DNA of 64,000 nt from Amycolatopsis sp. CA-230715 (GCF_018736145.1 NZ_CP059997.1:5331501-5395500); one strand, 5' to 3'; shown: positions 15,045 to 24,351, counted from the stretch's first letter. Notes: generated by a model not told the origin, from the sequence alone. A program made the numbers and translations.

Positions 15045-17009
15045 TTACGAGCCCTGCCGGAAGCGCGTCCCGGCCGGTCCCCCGCTCGGGACGGGACCGC
15101 TCGCCACCGCGTCCGGGCGCAGCGGGCGATCCCCGCCGAGACCGGGGACCAGCGAGGTGCCCCGGTGCACCAGGAAGGTCTGGACCAGTCCGAGCGCGAG
15201 CAGGATCGACACCGACATGAAGCCGATCCAGAACGTCGTCGGCAGCAGCAGGCCCATCGCGCCGCCCAGGCACCAGGCCAGCTGGAGCACGGTCTCCGAA
15301 CGGCCGAACGCCGACGCGCGCGACTCCTCGGGCAGGTCGTCCTGGATCACCGCGTCCAGGCTGATCTTGGCCAGCGCGCTCGCCGCGGCCCCGACGAGTC
15401 CGACGATGGCCGCGGTACCGAGGCCGGGCAGGATCGCGGCCAGCACGCACGCGCCGAACGCCGCGCTCACGCACGCGAGGACGACCTGGTCCGGTTTGCC
15501 GAAGTGCAGGCGCGAACCGAGCGCGTTGCCCGCGAACCCGCCGGCACCGGCCGCGGCGCCGACGATGCCGAGCAGCAGGAGCTGCACCAGCGGGCTGCGA
15601 TCGGTGCCCTGCGCCTCGGCCTTCACCACGAACGCGGGGAACATCATCAGGAAGCCGGTGACCACGCGGACCGCGCCGTTGCCCCACAGCGCGACGACCA
15701 CGTGCCTGCCCATCGGCTGGCGCTTCTTCTTCTCGGGGTGCGCGGACAGCGAGGCAGGCACTTCGCCCTCGGTGACCTCGACCCACGAGGGGATCCGCAT
15801 CGACTGCACGGCCGCGGCGACGCAGATCACACCGGTGAACCACAGCGCGCCCGACGGGCCGAAGATGCCGTTGAACCCGGCCGCGAGCGCGCCGAACACA
15901 CCCCCGCCGACCAGCCCGAACACGGTGAGCCGCGCGTTCGTCTTGGACAGCGTGATCTCGGGCGGCACCACTCTCGGCGTGACCGCCGCCTTGAGCACCG
16001 TGAACGATTTCGACAGCACCATCATGCCCAGCGCCGCCGGGTACAGGCCCCAGTCGTCGAAGTGCAGGGCCATGATCACGGCCATCACCGCCTGGCCAGC
16101 CGAGGACACGCACATCGCGAGCCTCCTGCCGCGCTGGATCTTGTCCAGCGCGGGCCCGATCACGGGCGCGACCAGCGCGAACGGCGCGATCGTGACCAGC
16201 AGGTAGAGCGCGACCTTGCCCTTGCTGCTGTCGGCGCTGGTCGGCGAGATGAACAGCGTGTTCGCCAGCGCGATCATCATCGCCGCGTCGCTCGCGTAGT
16301 TGAGCAGCACCGCGTAGGTGAGCGCGGTGAGCCCCGACTTGTCGGCGCCGTCGGCCTTGGTCGCGCGCTGGAACGCGCCGACCGCCTGGCCGGTCAGCTG
16401 CCTGCCGCGCAACGCGGCGACCCTGGTGACGGTGATCTTCTTCGGCAGCCGCGGGATGCTGCCGGGCCCGGCAGCCGCGGTGGTCCGGTTGACGGCCTCC
16501 TGCTCGGGCTCGACCCGCGGTTCGCCCGCGTAGCCGTTGGTGTCGTAGTGCTCGTAGTCGCCCGTGTCGGGGTAGTACCCGCCGGGCGGCGGCTGCGCCG
16601 GCGGCACGTCTTGCCTGGTCCGATCGCGGTGGACCGGTTCGGTGCGGCGTGCCGAGGGATCGGACGGCGGGTAGGGGCGCGCGCCGCGCGGTGGCGGCTG
16701 GGGCGTCTGCCACGGCCCGCCGAGCGGGATGGCGCCCGTGGGTGCTTCGTCAGCGGTCGGCACCGGCTGGTGGTACGGCCGCGGCGGTACCGGGTCGGGC
16801 CGCGGCGGTGTCCGACGCGGCGGTGCGGGTGGCGGCGGCGCGTCGTCGTAGAAGCGGCTCGGCGGCTGCTCGGCGGGCATCCGCCACGACGGGCCGCTCG
16901 CGCCCGGTTCCGGCGTCCACTTGCGCTTGCTCTTGCGCTTGGCACGACCTTTGCCCGACCGCCCCGCATCAGGGCCGCCGGGTCCGGCTGGGGTGCCGAA
17001 ACGCGCCAT
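15045..17009 (-). CDS. MFS transporter with long Pro-rich cytoplasmic N-terminus
   Basis: A 654-residue protein. Residues 1-175 are hydrophilic, starting with a basic cluster (GKGRAKRKSKRKW) and continuing with Pro/Arg-rich, Tyr-containing sequence (YYPDTGDYEHYDTNGY). Residues 200-640 are a twelve-helix major facilitator core (LTALTYAVLLNYASDAAMMI, LVGGGVFGALAAGFNGIFG, VTGFLMMFPAFVVKA). The layout matches the conserved Rv0876c family of actinobacteria; substrate unknown. The basic, Pro-rich tail may bind partners or membrane lipids (inference). Likely operon with the DUF2771 lipoprotein directly downstream. Confidence 0.85.
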   Translation of the reverse strand: MARFGTPAGPGGPDAGRSGKGRAKRKSKRKWTPEPGASGPSWRMPAEQPPSRFYDDAPPPPAPPRRTPPRPDPVPPRPYHQPVPTADEAPTGAIPLGGPWQTPQPPPRGARPYPPSDPSARRTEPVHRDRTRQDVPPAQPPPGGYYPDTGDYEHYDTNGYAGEPRVEPEQEAVNRTTAAAGPGSIPRLPKKITVTRVAALRGRQLTGQAVGAFQRATKADGADKSGLTALTYAVLLNYASDAAMMIALANTLFISPTSADSSKGKVALYLLVTIAPFALVAPVIGPALDKIQRGRRLAMCVSSAGQAVMAVIMALHFDDWGLYPAALGMMVLSKSFTVLKAAVTPRVVPPEITLSKTNARLTVFGLVGGGVFGALAAGFNGIFGPSGALWFTGVICVAAAVQSMRIPSWVEVTEGEVPASLSAHPEKKKRQPMGRHVVVALWGNGAVRVVTGFLMMFPAFVVKAEAQGTDRSPLVQLLLLGIVGAAAGAGGFAGNALGSRLHFGKPDQVVLACVSAAFGACVLAAILPGLGTAAIVGLVGAAASALAKISLDAVIQDDLPEESRASAFGRSETVLQLAWCLGGAMGLLLPTTFWIGFMSVSILLALGLVQTFLVHRGTSLVPGLGGDRPLRPDAVASGPVPSGGPAGTRFRQGS

Positions 17010-17065
17010 AGGTCAATCCTGCCGTATCCGGGGTCGTTCGCGCCGGTTGATTCGCGCGAGAGCGG

Positions 17066-17839
17066 TCAAGCTGGGACGAGCTTCACCCTGAACGTCTTCG
17101 GCCACAGCTTCCCGGCGAGCAGGAATTCGTCGGTGCCCGGGATGGCCGCGATGCCGTTGAGGACGTCCGCGGTGGCCCGTTCGGCCGAGGTGAGCAGGCC
17201 CGAAGCGTCGATCTCCGCGGTCACCGCGCCGGTCGCAGGGTCGATGCGCACGATGCGGTCGGTCTCGAAGACGTTCGCATACACCGCGTCGCCGACGCAT
17301 TCCAGCTCGTTCAGGCTGCCGTAGGCGCGGTTGCCCGCGTGCACGCTCACCGAGTGCGTCTCGGCGAACGTGCGCGGGTCGCGAAAGGTCAGTTTCGAGG
17401 ACCCGTCGCTCATCACGAGTTCGTCGCCGCGGTGGCACAGACCCCAGCCTTCACCCTGGTAGCTCACGCGCCGCCGTTCGGCGAGCGTGTCGGCGTCCCG
17501 TTCGATCGCGATGCCGTCCTTCCAGGTCAGCTGCCACATCGTGGGGCCGAGCACGGTGATGCCCTCGCCGAACAGGGGTGCGGGGAGATCCGCTCGAACG
17601 CGGGCGGGCTGACCGGGTGCGCCCGCCGTGACGAACGACTTCCCGGCGAGGCCGGTGGCCTCGTACAGCGTTTCGCCCGCGAACTCGAGGCCCTCGGTGA
17701 AGGCGGTTGCGTCGTGCGGGAGCGTGCCGAGCACCTCGACGCGCAGCCTTTCCGGCGACTGCGCGGGCGGGGGTTTCGCCGCCGCGCAGCCGGTGAGCGT
17801 CAGAACGACCGCGAGCGCCGTGACGAGGAACGAACGCAT
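17066..17839 (-). CDS. Secreted glutaminyl-peptide cyclotransferase (lipoprotein)
   Basis: A 257-residue protein of the bacterial/plant-type glutaminyl cyclase family (Glu_cyclase_2), a five-bladed propeller that converts N-terminal Gln to pyroglutamate. The lipoprotein signal MRSFLVTALAVVLTLTGC places it on the outer membrane face. Family features: HDATAFTEGLEF near the mature N-terminus, YEATGLAGKS, QLTWKDGIAIERD, GEGWGLCHRGDELVMSDGSS, LNELECVGDAVYANVFETDRIVRIDP and NGIAAIPGTDEFLLAGKLWPKTF, each roughly one blade. It stands alone between the MFS and the divergent DUF3027 gene. Confidence 0.9.
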   Translation of the reverse strand: MRSFLVTALAVVLTLTGCAAAKPPPAQSPERLRVEVLGTLPHDATAFTEGLEFAGETLYEATGLAGKSFVTAGAPGQPARVRADLPAPLFGEGITVLGPTMWQLTWKDGIAIERDADTLAERRRVSYQGEGWGLCHRGDELVMSDGSSKLTFRDPRTFAETHSVSVHAGNRAYGSLNELECVGDAVYANVFETDRIVRIDPATGAVTAEIDASGLLTSAERATADVLNGIAAIPGTDEFLLAGKLWPKTFRVKLVPA

Positions 17840-17943
17840 CCGTCCACCTTGGCACGGGCAGGTCGGCCGTGCCGGGATCGCGCTGACGTGCGCGCGAGGC
17901 GGCCGACCCTCGCGCGTGGCCGCGCGTGCGGCACAATCGTGGC

Positions 17944-19710
17944 ATGACTTTGCTGCTCACCCTCGACGACGGCTCGGTCCAGCGCGCGCTCGCGAACGCG
18001 GTCGAACCGGCGCGGGCCGCGGCCGTGGCGGAAGCGGGCGCCCCGTCGGTGGGCGAGCACGTCGGCGTCGACCGCGAGGACGCGGTTTCCGCGACCCACC
18101 GGTTCGAGGCGAAGGTGCCCGGGTACCGCGGCTGGCACTGGTCGGTCACGGTCGCGACCGTGGGCGAGGACGAGCCGGTGACCATCAGCGAGGTCGTGCT
18201 GCGCCCCGGCCCGGACGCGCTGGTCGCCCCGGCTTGGGTGCCGTGGGATCGCCGCGTGCGCGCCGGTGACCTCGGGGTCGGCGACATCTTCCCGACCGAC
18301 TCGGACGATCCGCGCCTGGCGCCCGCGTACCTCGCGTCGGACGATCCCGCGATCGAGGAGACCGCGGTCGACGCCGGGCTCGGCCGGGTGCACGTGCTGT
18401 CCCGGCACGGCAGGCTCGACGCCGCCGAGCGCTGGCGCGACGGTGAGTTCGGGCCGAGGTCGGACATGGCTCGCAGCGCGCCGGGTGTCTGCGGGACCTG
18501 TGGCTTCTTCATGCCGCTCGCCGGGTCGCTGCGCGCCGCGTTCGGCGTGTGCGGCAACGAGATCTCGCCCGGCGACGGCCACGTCGTCAACGTCGAGTAC
18601 GGCTGCGGGGCTCACTCGGAAACGGAGATCGAAGCCAGCTCCTCGATCCCGGTGGCGGAACTGGTCTACGACGATTCGCTGCTCGACATGGAGCCGTTGC
18701 CCGACGAGCCCGCGGCTGAAGTACCGGCCGCCGAAGCATCCGCTGCCGAAGCGACGGCCGCCGAAGCATCGGCTGCCGAAGTGCCGGTCGCGGTGGGAGC
18801 CGGTACGAACCAGGAATCGGAGGCCGCCTCCGCTCAGCCGGGTGAGACTGCCTCCGCCGAGCCCACTGTCGGCGAGCCGGAGCCCGCCTCCGCTTCCACT
18901 GCGGGCACCCATGAGCCGGAGGCCTCCTCCAGTCCGACTGCCGAAGAGCGCAAGGTGGAGGCGCCCTCCGGTCCTTCCGTCGAGGAGTACAAGGTGGAGG
19001 CTCCCTCCGCTGACGTGGAGGTCGACCACCTCGCTGATGTGGCTGGCGATCGCGAGGCGGAGGCTGCCTCCGCTCCTGTTGAGGAGACCTCCAGCCTGGG
19101 AACTTCCCCTGGTGCTGCCGTTGAGGAGACATCCGAGCTGGGGACTTCCTCTGCTCCGGCGGAAGGTGCCGCCGAGCCGGAGGTGTCCTCCGTTCCGGCC
19201 GCGCAGGGTGTCGGGGCGGAGGACACCTCCGTTTCGGCTGTGCAGGGTGTCGATAAGGAGGGTGCCTCCGTTCAGGTCGGGCAGGCCGTCGAGTCGGAGG
19301 GGGCCTCCGCTCCGGCTGAACGGGGTACCGAGGCGGAGGAGGCCTCTGTTTCAGTCGGGCAGGGTGTCGAGTCGGAGGTGCCCTCCGTTTTGAACACGCA
19401 GGCCGCCGAGTCGGAGGGGGCCTCCGGTCCGGTTGGGCAGGGGGCGGAGTCGGAGGAGGCCTCCGCTTCTGCTGGTGATGCGCGTGAGGTGGAGGTGGCC
19501 GAGGCTCCGGCTGAAGCTTTTGTTGCTCCGAATGTCGCCGAGTCGCCGTCTGCCGAGGAAGCTGCCCCCGGACAGCAGTCCGCCGTAGTCGAGTCGGCTG
19601 AAGCGGAGGCGGCCTCCGGGCAAGGTGCTGAACCGGAGGGGGCCTCCGCGGCTGACCAGCCCGCTGCCACCGAGCAGACCGCTGCGGCGCCCGAGCCTGG
19701 TGACGACTGA
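17944..19710 (+). CDS. DUF3027 family protein with repetitive acidic C-terminal tail
   Basis: A 588-residue protein. The first 240 residues are the conserved DUF3027 domain (ESTs of the family: WHWSVTVATV, VPWDRRVRAGDLGVGDIFPT, and a Cys pattern CGTCGFFMPL near 183 with CGNEIS and YGCGAHSETE that looks like a metal site). The remaining 340 residues are low complexity, rich in Glu, Ala and Ser, and from about residue 410 contain roughly eight tandem 13-residue repeats with the pattern ExExxSxxxxQGV. Relatives such as Rv0877 are about 260 residues, so the tail is an expansion. The stop overlaps the GTG of the Hsp90-like gene by 11 bp. Role unknown; the tail is probably disordered. Confidence 0.85.
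   Translation: MTLLLTLDDGSVQRALANAVEPARAAAVAEAGAPSVGEHVGVDREDAVSATHRFEAKVPGYRGWHWSVTVATVGEDEPVTISEVVLRPGPDALVAPAWVPWDRRVRAGDLGVGDIFPTDSDDPRLAPAYLASDDPAIEETAVDAGLGRVHVLSRHGRLDAAERWRDGEFGPRSDMARSAPGVCGTCGFFMPLAGSLRAAFGVCGNEISPGDGHVVNVEYGCGAHSETEIEASSSIPVAELVYDDSLLDMEPLPDEPAAEVPAAEASAAEATAAEASAAEVPVAVGAGTNQESEAASAQPGETASAEPTVGEPEPASASTAGTHEPEASSSPTAEERKVEAPSGPSVEEYKVEAPSADVEVDHLADVAGDREAEAASAPVEETSSLGTSPGAAVEETSELGTSSAPAEGAAEPEVSSVPAAQGVGAEDTSVSAVQGVDKEGASVQVGQAVESEGASAPAERGTEAEEASVSVGQGVESEVPSVLNTQAAESEGASGPVGQGAESEEASASAGDAREVEVAEAPAEAFVAPNVAESPSAEEAAPGQQSAVVESAEAEAASGQGAEPEGASAADQPAATEQTAAAPEPGDD
18819..19647 (+). repeat. 39-bp coding minisatellite with GGAGG-NNN-CCTCC dyads
   Basis: Within the DUF3027 gene the dyad GGAGG-NNN-CCTCC (centre bases vary) recurs about fifteen times. 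From 19179 to 19452 it recurs every 39 bp exactly (19179, 19218, 19257, 19296, 19335, 19374, 19413, 19452), giving a 13-residue protein repeat; flanking copies (18819, 18918, 18957, 18996, 19059, 19605, 19635) are less regular. One copy (19335) ends CCTCT. The dyad encodes Glu-(Gly/Ala/Glu/Val)-(Ala/Pro/Ser)-Ser. Confidence 0.85.
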
Positions 19711-22507
19711 CCCGTTCGGCACCGAGCGCCTCCGCGTGTCGGTGCTGGCCGCGTGGCGTGATTCGCCGACCCGGTTCACCGAGGACACCAACGCCGAGCG
19801 CGATCTGCGCGTCGGCGGGTATCGCGACCGGCTCTTCGTCGAGCTGGCGCAGAATGCGGCCGACGCGGCGGCGCTCGCGGGCGAACCAGGAACTTTGCGG
19901 GTTTCCCTCGTCGGCGACGAGCTGCGCGCGGCGAACACCGGCGCCCCGCTCGACGCTCCCGGTGTGGCGTCGTTGGCGTCACTGCGCGCGTCCGCGAAGG
20001 ACGAGCGCGCGGTCGGCCGGTTCGGGGTCGGCTTCGCCGCCGTCCTGGCGGTCACGACGGCCCCGCGGATCGTCTCCCGCGCCGGCGGCGTGGCGTTTTC
20101 CGCGGCCCGTACGCGCGAGGAGGCCGCCCGCGCCGGTGAGGTGCCGGTGCTCCGCCTGCCGTGGCCCGTCGGCGACGACGAGCCGCCGGTTCCGGCGGGC
20201 TTCGACACCGAGGTCCGGTTGCCGCTGGACACCGACGCCGAAGCGCTGCTCGACGCGCTCGCCGCCGAGGCGGAGGACCTGCTGCTCGCCCTGCCGTGGC
20301 TCGCGCGGATCGAGGTCGGGGAGTCCGCGTGGACCCGCTCCACCGCTGGCGACGTGGTCGAGCTGCGCGGCCCGGACGGCGCGGTCAAGCGCTGGCTGAC
20401 GCACGCCGGGTGGGCGCTGCGCGTCGACGAGCGGGGCCGCCCGGAACCGCTCGACACGGATGTTCTCCACGCCCCGACGCCGACCGACGAGCGGCTTTCC
20501 CTGCCCGCTCGTCTGATGCTGTCGATCCCGCTCGAACCGTCGCGGCGACGCGTCCTCCCAGGGACCGGTGCCCGCGCCGCGCTCGGTGCCGCGGCGGGCG
20601 ATTACCTCGGCCTCGCCAGGAAGGTCGACGCCGGACATCGCGCGAAATTGGTGCCACGCGCCGGGTTCCCGTTGTCCGAAGTGGACGGTGAACTGCGCGA
20701 ACTGGTCACGCGGCGGCTCGCCGACGAACCGTGGCTGCCGTCTTCGCGCGGTGAGCTGCCCGGATCCGCCGCGCGGGTGCTGACGGTCGATTCCTCCGAA
20801 CTGGTGCGGCTGGTCGCCGAATTCGTCCCCGGCCTGCTCGACGCCCCGTTGTGCGGCCACCTCACGGCCACCGCCCTCGCGCCAACAGGGGTGACGCCGA
20901 TCGGCGCGGTCGAGGTCGTCGAAGCACTGACCGGTGTCGACAAATCGCCTTCCTGGTGGCGTGAACTCTACGACGTGCTGCGGCCGCTCCTGGAATCGCA
21001 CGCGATCGCCGCGGACGACCTCGGGGCGATCGGAGTCCCGCTCGCGGACGGCCGCACGCTCCCCGGTCCGCGCGGCGCGCTCCTGTTCGGCGAACTTCTA
21101 TCCGAAATGGACAGTGCTGGCCTGAGGGTCGTGCACCCCGATGCCGCGCACCCCTTGCTGGAACGCCTCGGTGCCAAGCGCGCCGAGGCCTCCGATCTCC
21201 TCGAAGCGCCAGAGCTGCGGGACGCGGTCGAGCGCAGCGTCGAAGACGCACTGTCCGGATTGGACATCCGGCCGCTGGCGTCGGTGGTGATCCGCTTGCT
21301 GGGCATGGCTCCCGGCGCGGCGGGCGACTGGTTGAGCGCGCTCGCGCTGCCCTGTTCGGACGGCTGGCGCCGCGCGGGCGAGCTGGTACTGCCGTCTTCG
21401 CCGCTGCTGGAAGTCTTCGACGAAGAAGTGTTCGAAGAGGACGGTCCGCTCGCCGTCCTCGACGCCGACTTCGCCGAGGATTGCCCGGCCGACGTGCTGA
21501 CCGCGCTCGGTGTGCTGGACACCTTCGCCGTCGTCGCCGACGAGGATCCGGCCGCGCCGGAACACGACCTGTCCGACGAAGAGGCCTGGTGGGATTCGCT
21601 CGCGAACCCGCCGACGCGCCTGTACGCCCTGCGCGATCTGGACCTGGTCGCCGATGATGCCTGGCCCGCGGCGCTGCGCCTGATCGACGGCCGCCCCGAA
21701 ACCCACCGCGCGTTGCACGAGCCCGGTGGCCACACCGGGTGGTGGCTCGCGCGCTACGCGCTTCTGGACGGCCGCGCGCCCGTCGAATGGCGGCTGCCCT
21801 GGGCCGACGAACTGGGCGGCCTGTACGACGCGGTGCCCGATCTCGGCCTGCCACCCGCGCTGCTCGCCGCGGTCGGCGTGAAGGCGAGCCTCGACGTCGC
21901 GGATCTCGACGAGGCAGCCGATCTGCTGGAGCGGCTGGGCGACCCGGCACGCGCGGTGCCGTCGGGCCTGGTGCTCAGCGCGCACGCCGCGCTCGTCGAC
22001 GCCGATCTCGACCTCACCGAACTGGACGCGCCGGACACCGTGCGCGTGCTGGACGGTTCCGTCGCCGACGCGGAGGCGGTCGCCGTGCTGGACGCGCCGT
22101 GGCTGCTGGCCGTGCGCTCCACCGCGACGCTCACCGCGGCTTCGGAGCCGCACGTGCGGGCGGCCAGGCTCGCCGAAATCCTCGACCTGCCGCTCGCGAG
22201 CGAGAGCCAGCCGGAGGTTTCCGGCGACGGCGAGTACGCGCCGTGGGCCGAATTGCCCGCAGTGCGGATCGCGGCGGGCCTGCTGGGCATCGCGCTGCCG
22301 GACGGCGGCGTGCTCGTCCACGACGAACTGCTCGCGGGCGGGCGCGGGGTCCGCTGGTGGCACGATCTCCAGCAAGGCCGCCTGCACGCGGAGGACAGCT
22401 CGGAAGGCTTGGCGCGCGCGTTCGCCTGGGCGGCGGACCGCTGGGACGACCGGTTCGCGCTCGCGGCACTGATCGAGGACGCGGAACCGGCGAGCTGGCT
22501 CGGCTAG
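19700..22507 (+). CDS. Hsp90-like ATPase (sacsin N-terminal type)
   Basis: A 935-residue protein with an N-terminal GHKL (Bergerat) ATPase domain: the N-box FVELAQNAADAA (Glu48/Asn52 region), the ATP-lid start LRAANTGAPLD, and the glycine motif RFGVGFAAVLAVT near residue 110. The rest is a long Leu/Ala/Asp-rich region without a recognised enzyme motif. This matches the actinobacterial family annotated as sacsin N-terminal/HSP90-like ATP-binding proteins; it is probably a cytosolic chaperone-like ATPase with unknown clients. The GTG start at 19700 lies inside the end of the DUF3027 gene, so the two are translationally coupled and probably act together. Its stop overlaps that of the convergent DUF2530 gene. 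Confidence 0.85.
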   Translation: MTTDPFGTERLRVSVLAAWRDSPTRFTEDTNAERDLRVGGYRDRLFVELAQNAADAAALAGEPGTLRVSLVGDELRAANTGAPLDAPGVASLASLRASAKDERAVGRFGVGFAAVLAVTTAPRIVSRAGGVAFSAARTREEAARAGEVPVLRLPWPVGDDEPPVPAGFDTEVRLPLDTDAEALLDALAAEAEDLLLALPWLARIEVGESAWTRSTAGDVVELRGPDGAVKRWLTHAGWALRVDERGRPEPLDTDVLHAPTPTDERLSLPARLMLSIPLEPSRRRVLPGTGARAALGAAAGDYLGLARKVDAGHRAKLVPRAGFPLSEVDGELRELVTRRLADEPWLPSSRGELPGSAARVLTVDSSELVRLVAEFVPGLLDAPLCGHLTATALAPTGVTPIGAVEVVEALTGVDKSPSWWRELYDVLRPLLESHAIAADDLGAIGVPLADGRTLPGPRGALLFGELLSEMDSAGLRVVHPDAAHPLLERLGAKRAEASDLLEAPELRDAVERSVEDALSGLDIRPLASVVIRLLGMAPGAAGDWLSALALPCSDGWRRAGELVLPSSPLLEVFDEEVFEEDGPLAVLDADFAEDCPADVLTALGVLDTFAVVADEDPAAPEHDLSDEEAWWDSLANPPTRLYALRDLDLVADDAWPAALRLIDGRPETHRALHEPGGHTGWWLARYALLDGRAPVEWRLPWADELGGLYDAVPDLGLPPALLAAVGVKASLDVADLDEAADLLERLGDPARAVPSGLVLSAHAALVDADLDLTELDAPDTVRVLDGSVADAEAVAVLDAPWLLAVRSTATLTAASEPHVRAARLAEILDLPLASESQPEVSGDGEYAPWAELPAVRIAAGLLGIALPDGGVLVHDELLAGGRGVRWWHDLQQGRLHAEDSSEGLARAFAWAADRWDDRFALAALIEDAEPASWLG

Positions 22508-22791
22508 CGCACGCGCTGGGCGGTTTTCGAGCCGCGTTTGGCGGCGGCGCGCTGCCAGGTCATGATGCCCATGCCGATCAGGCTGATCACGATGCCGGCC
22601 AAGGAAGTCCACAGCCACGTGGTGTCGGCGAGCGCGGAGTTCAGCCGCAGCACGAGCAGCACCACGAAGGCGACGAGCCACACCGCGGTGCCGGCCACGA
22701 CCACCGGGAACAGCGCGATCAGGCGCTCGGGCAGCTCGGGCGTCGGACGCAACGAGCCTTTAACATCCCCGGCGTTGATCGGTTCGGCCAC
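22504..22791 (-). CDS. DUF2530 family small membrane protein
   Basis: A 95-residue protein with two membrane helices (IALFPVVVAGTAVWLVAFVVLL and TWLWTSLAGIVISLIGMGIM) and a basic tail, the size and pattern of DUF2530 (Rv0879c in M. tuberculosis). The start is a GTG at 22791. It converges with the Hsp90-like gene, the stops overlapping by 4 bp, and diverges from the purine permease. Function unknown. Confidence 0.82.
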   Translation of the reverse strand: MAEPINAGDVKGSLRPTPELPERLIALFPVVVAGTAVWLVAFVVLLVLRLNSALADTTWLWTSLAGIVISLIGMGIMTWQRAAAKRGSKTAQRVR

Positions 22792-22839
22792 GTCGGGAAG
22801 GGTACCCGGCGAGAACGCCGCAGCAGAGGGCAGGGAGCC

Positions 22840-24294
22840 ATGTCAGCGCACGAAACGACCCGGCTCGACCGGTTCTTCAAGATCAGCGAGCGCGGCTCGA
22901 CACCGGCCCGCGAGGTCAGGGGCGGGCTGGTCACGTTCGTCACGATGGCCTACATCGTGGTGCTGAACCCGCTGATCATCGGCAGCTCGTCGGCCGACGA
23001 CGCGGGCGCGCACAAGGACATCTTCGGCGCCATCCTGCCTTCGGGCCAGGTCGCCGCGGTGACCGCGCTGGTGGCAGGCGTGCTGACCATCCTTTTCGGA
23101 CTGATCGCGAACTACCCGTTCGCGCTGGCCACCGGTCTCGGCATCAACTCGCTGCTGGCGGTGAGCGTCGCGCCGCAGATGAGCTGGCCCGCCGCGATGG
23201 GGCTGGTCGTGGTGAACGGCGTCGTGGTGCTGGTGCTCGTGCTGACCGGCGTCCGCACGATGGTGTTCAACGCGGTGCCGAACGAGCTGAAGGCCGCGAT
23301 CGCGGTCGGGATCGGGTTGTTCATCTGCCTGATCGGGCTGGTGGACGCGGGGTTCGTGCGCAGGCTGCCGGACGCCGCGAAGACCACCGTGCCGGTGGGG
23401 CTCGGGATCGACGGGTCGATCGCGTCGTGGCCGACCGCGGTGTTCGTGTTCGGGCTCATCGTCACCGGCGTGCTGGTGGCGAAGCGGGTGAAGGGCGCGA
23501 TCCTGATCGGCGTGCTCGCGGGCACGGTGCTGTCCATCGTGATCGAGGCGATCGCGAAGGCGGGGCCGTCCAAGGGCGTCAACCCGAAGGGCTGGAACCT
23601 CGGCTACCCGGCGCTGCCCGACCACGTCGCGGGCGTGCCCGATCTGTCGCTGCTGGGGCGCTTCAACTTCGACGCCTGGACCCAGGTGCCCGCGATCACC
23701 GCCGCGCTGCTGGTGTTCACGCTCGTCCTGACCGATTTCTTCGACACCATCGGCACCATGACCGGGCTCGGCAAGGAAGGCGATTTGATCGGGAAGGACG
23801 GTCAGTTGCCCGGTGTCGGCAAGGCGCTGTTCGTCGACGGGCTCGGCGCCGTCGCGGGCGGCGCGGCGTCGTCGAGTTCCAACACCGTGTTCGTCGAATC
23901 CGCGTCGGGGATCGCGGAGGGCGCGCGCACCGGGCTCGCGAACGTGGTGACCGGGTTGCTGTTCATCGCGGCCATGTTCTTCACCCCGCTGTACGAGGTC
24001 GTCCCGGTGGAGGCGGCGGCACCGGCGCTCGTCGTGGTCGGCGCGCTGATGATCCGCCAGATCGTCGAGATCGACTTCCGCGACTTCACGATCGGGCTCC
24101 CCGCGTTCCTGACGATCGTGGTCACCCCGTTCACCTACTCGATCGCCAACGGGATCGGCGCCGGGTTCGTGAGCTTCGTGGTGATCCGCACGTGCACCGG
24201 GAAGGCGCGGCAGGTGCATCCGCTGATGTGGGTGGTTTCGGCCGCTTTCGTCGTCTACTTCGTGATGGGCCCGATCCAGGCGGCGTTCCGATGA
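22840..24294 (+). CDS. NCS2 family purine permease (AzgA-like)
   Basis: A 484-residue transporter with about twelve to fourteen membrane helices. It has the AzgA-type opening (RFFKISERGSTPAREVRGGLVTFVTMAYIVVLNP), TGLGINSLLA, the TM8 motif LTDFFDTIGTMTGLGKEG with the acidic residues that bind the nucleobase, and the TM10 region GAVAGGAASSSSNTVFVESASGIAEGARTGLANV. AzgA proteins are proton symporters for adenine, guanine and hypoxanthine at the plasma membrane; base preference cannot be read here. AGGGAG precedes the ATG. A perfect palindrome lies just after the stop, before the MarR gene. Confidence 0.92.
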   Translation: MSAHETTRLDRFFKISERGSTPAREVRGGLVTFVTMAYIVVLNPLIIGSSSADDAGAHKDIFGAILPSGQVAAVTALVAGVLTILFGLIANYPFALATGLGINSLLAVSVAPQMSWPAAMGLVVVNGVVVLVLVLTGVRTMVFNAVPNELKAAIAVGIGLFICLIGLVDAGFVRRLPDAAKTTVPVGLGIDGSIASWPTAVFVFGLIVTGVLVAKRVKGAILIGVLAGTVLSIVIEAIAKAGPSKGVNPKGWNLGYPALPDHVAGVPDLSLLGRFNFDAWTQVPAITAALLVFTLVLTDFFDTIGTMTGLGKEGDLIGKDGQLPGVGKALFVDGLGAVAGGAASSSSNTVFVESASGIAEGARTGLANVVTGLLFIAAMFFTPLYEVVPVEAAAPALVVVGALMIRQIVEIDFRDFTIGLPAFLTIVVTPFTYSIANGIGAGFVSFVVIRTCTGKARQVHPLMWVVSAAFVVYFVMGPIQAAFR

Positions 24295-24304
24295 TCGGCC
24301 CCGT

Positions 24305-24317
24305 GGTGAAATTCACC
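24305..24317. promoter_or_regulatory. 13-bp palindrome GGTGAA-A-TTCACC before marR gene
   Basis: A perfect inverted repeat 10 bp after the permease stop and about 23 bp upstream of the probable -10 element of the MarR gene. The position covers the expected -35 region, as for MarR autorepression. The GC content of the arms is too low for a strong terminator. Confidence 0.5.
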
Positions 24318-24339
24318 CCGCCGCGGGCCGATCGTGAGG

Positions 24340-24345
24340 TATGCT
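24340..24345 (+). promoter_or_regulatory. -10 element of a probable leaderless marR transcript
   Basis: TATGCT ends 6 bases before the GTG start of the MarR gene and no ribosome-binding site is present, so transcription probably starts at or next to the GTG. Leaderless mRNAs are common in actinobacteria. Confidence 0.5.
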
Positions 24346-24351
24346 AACTAA

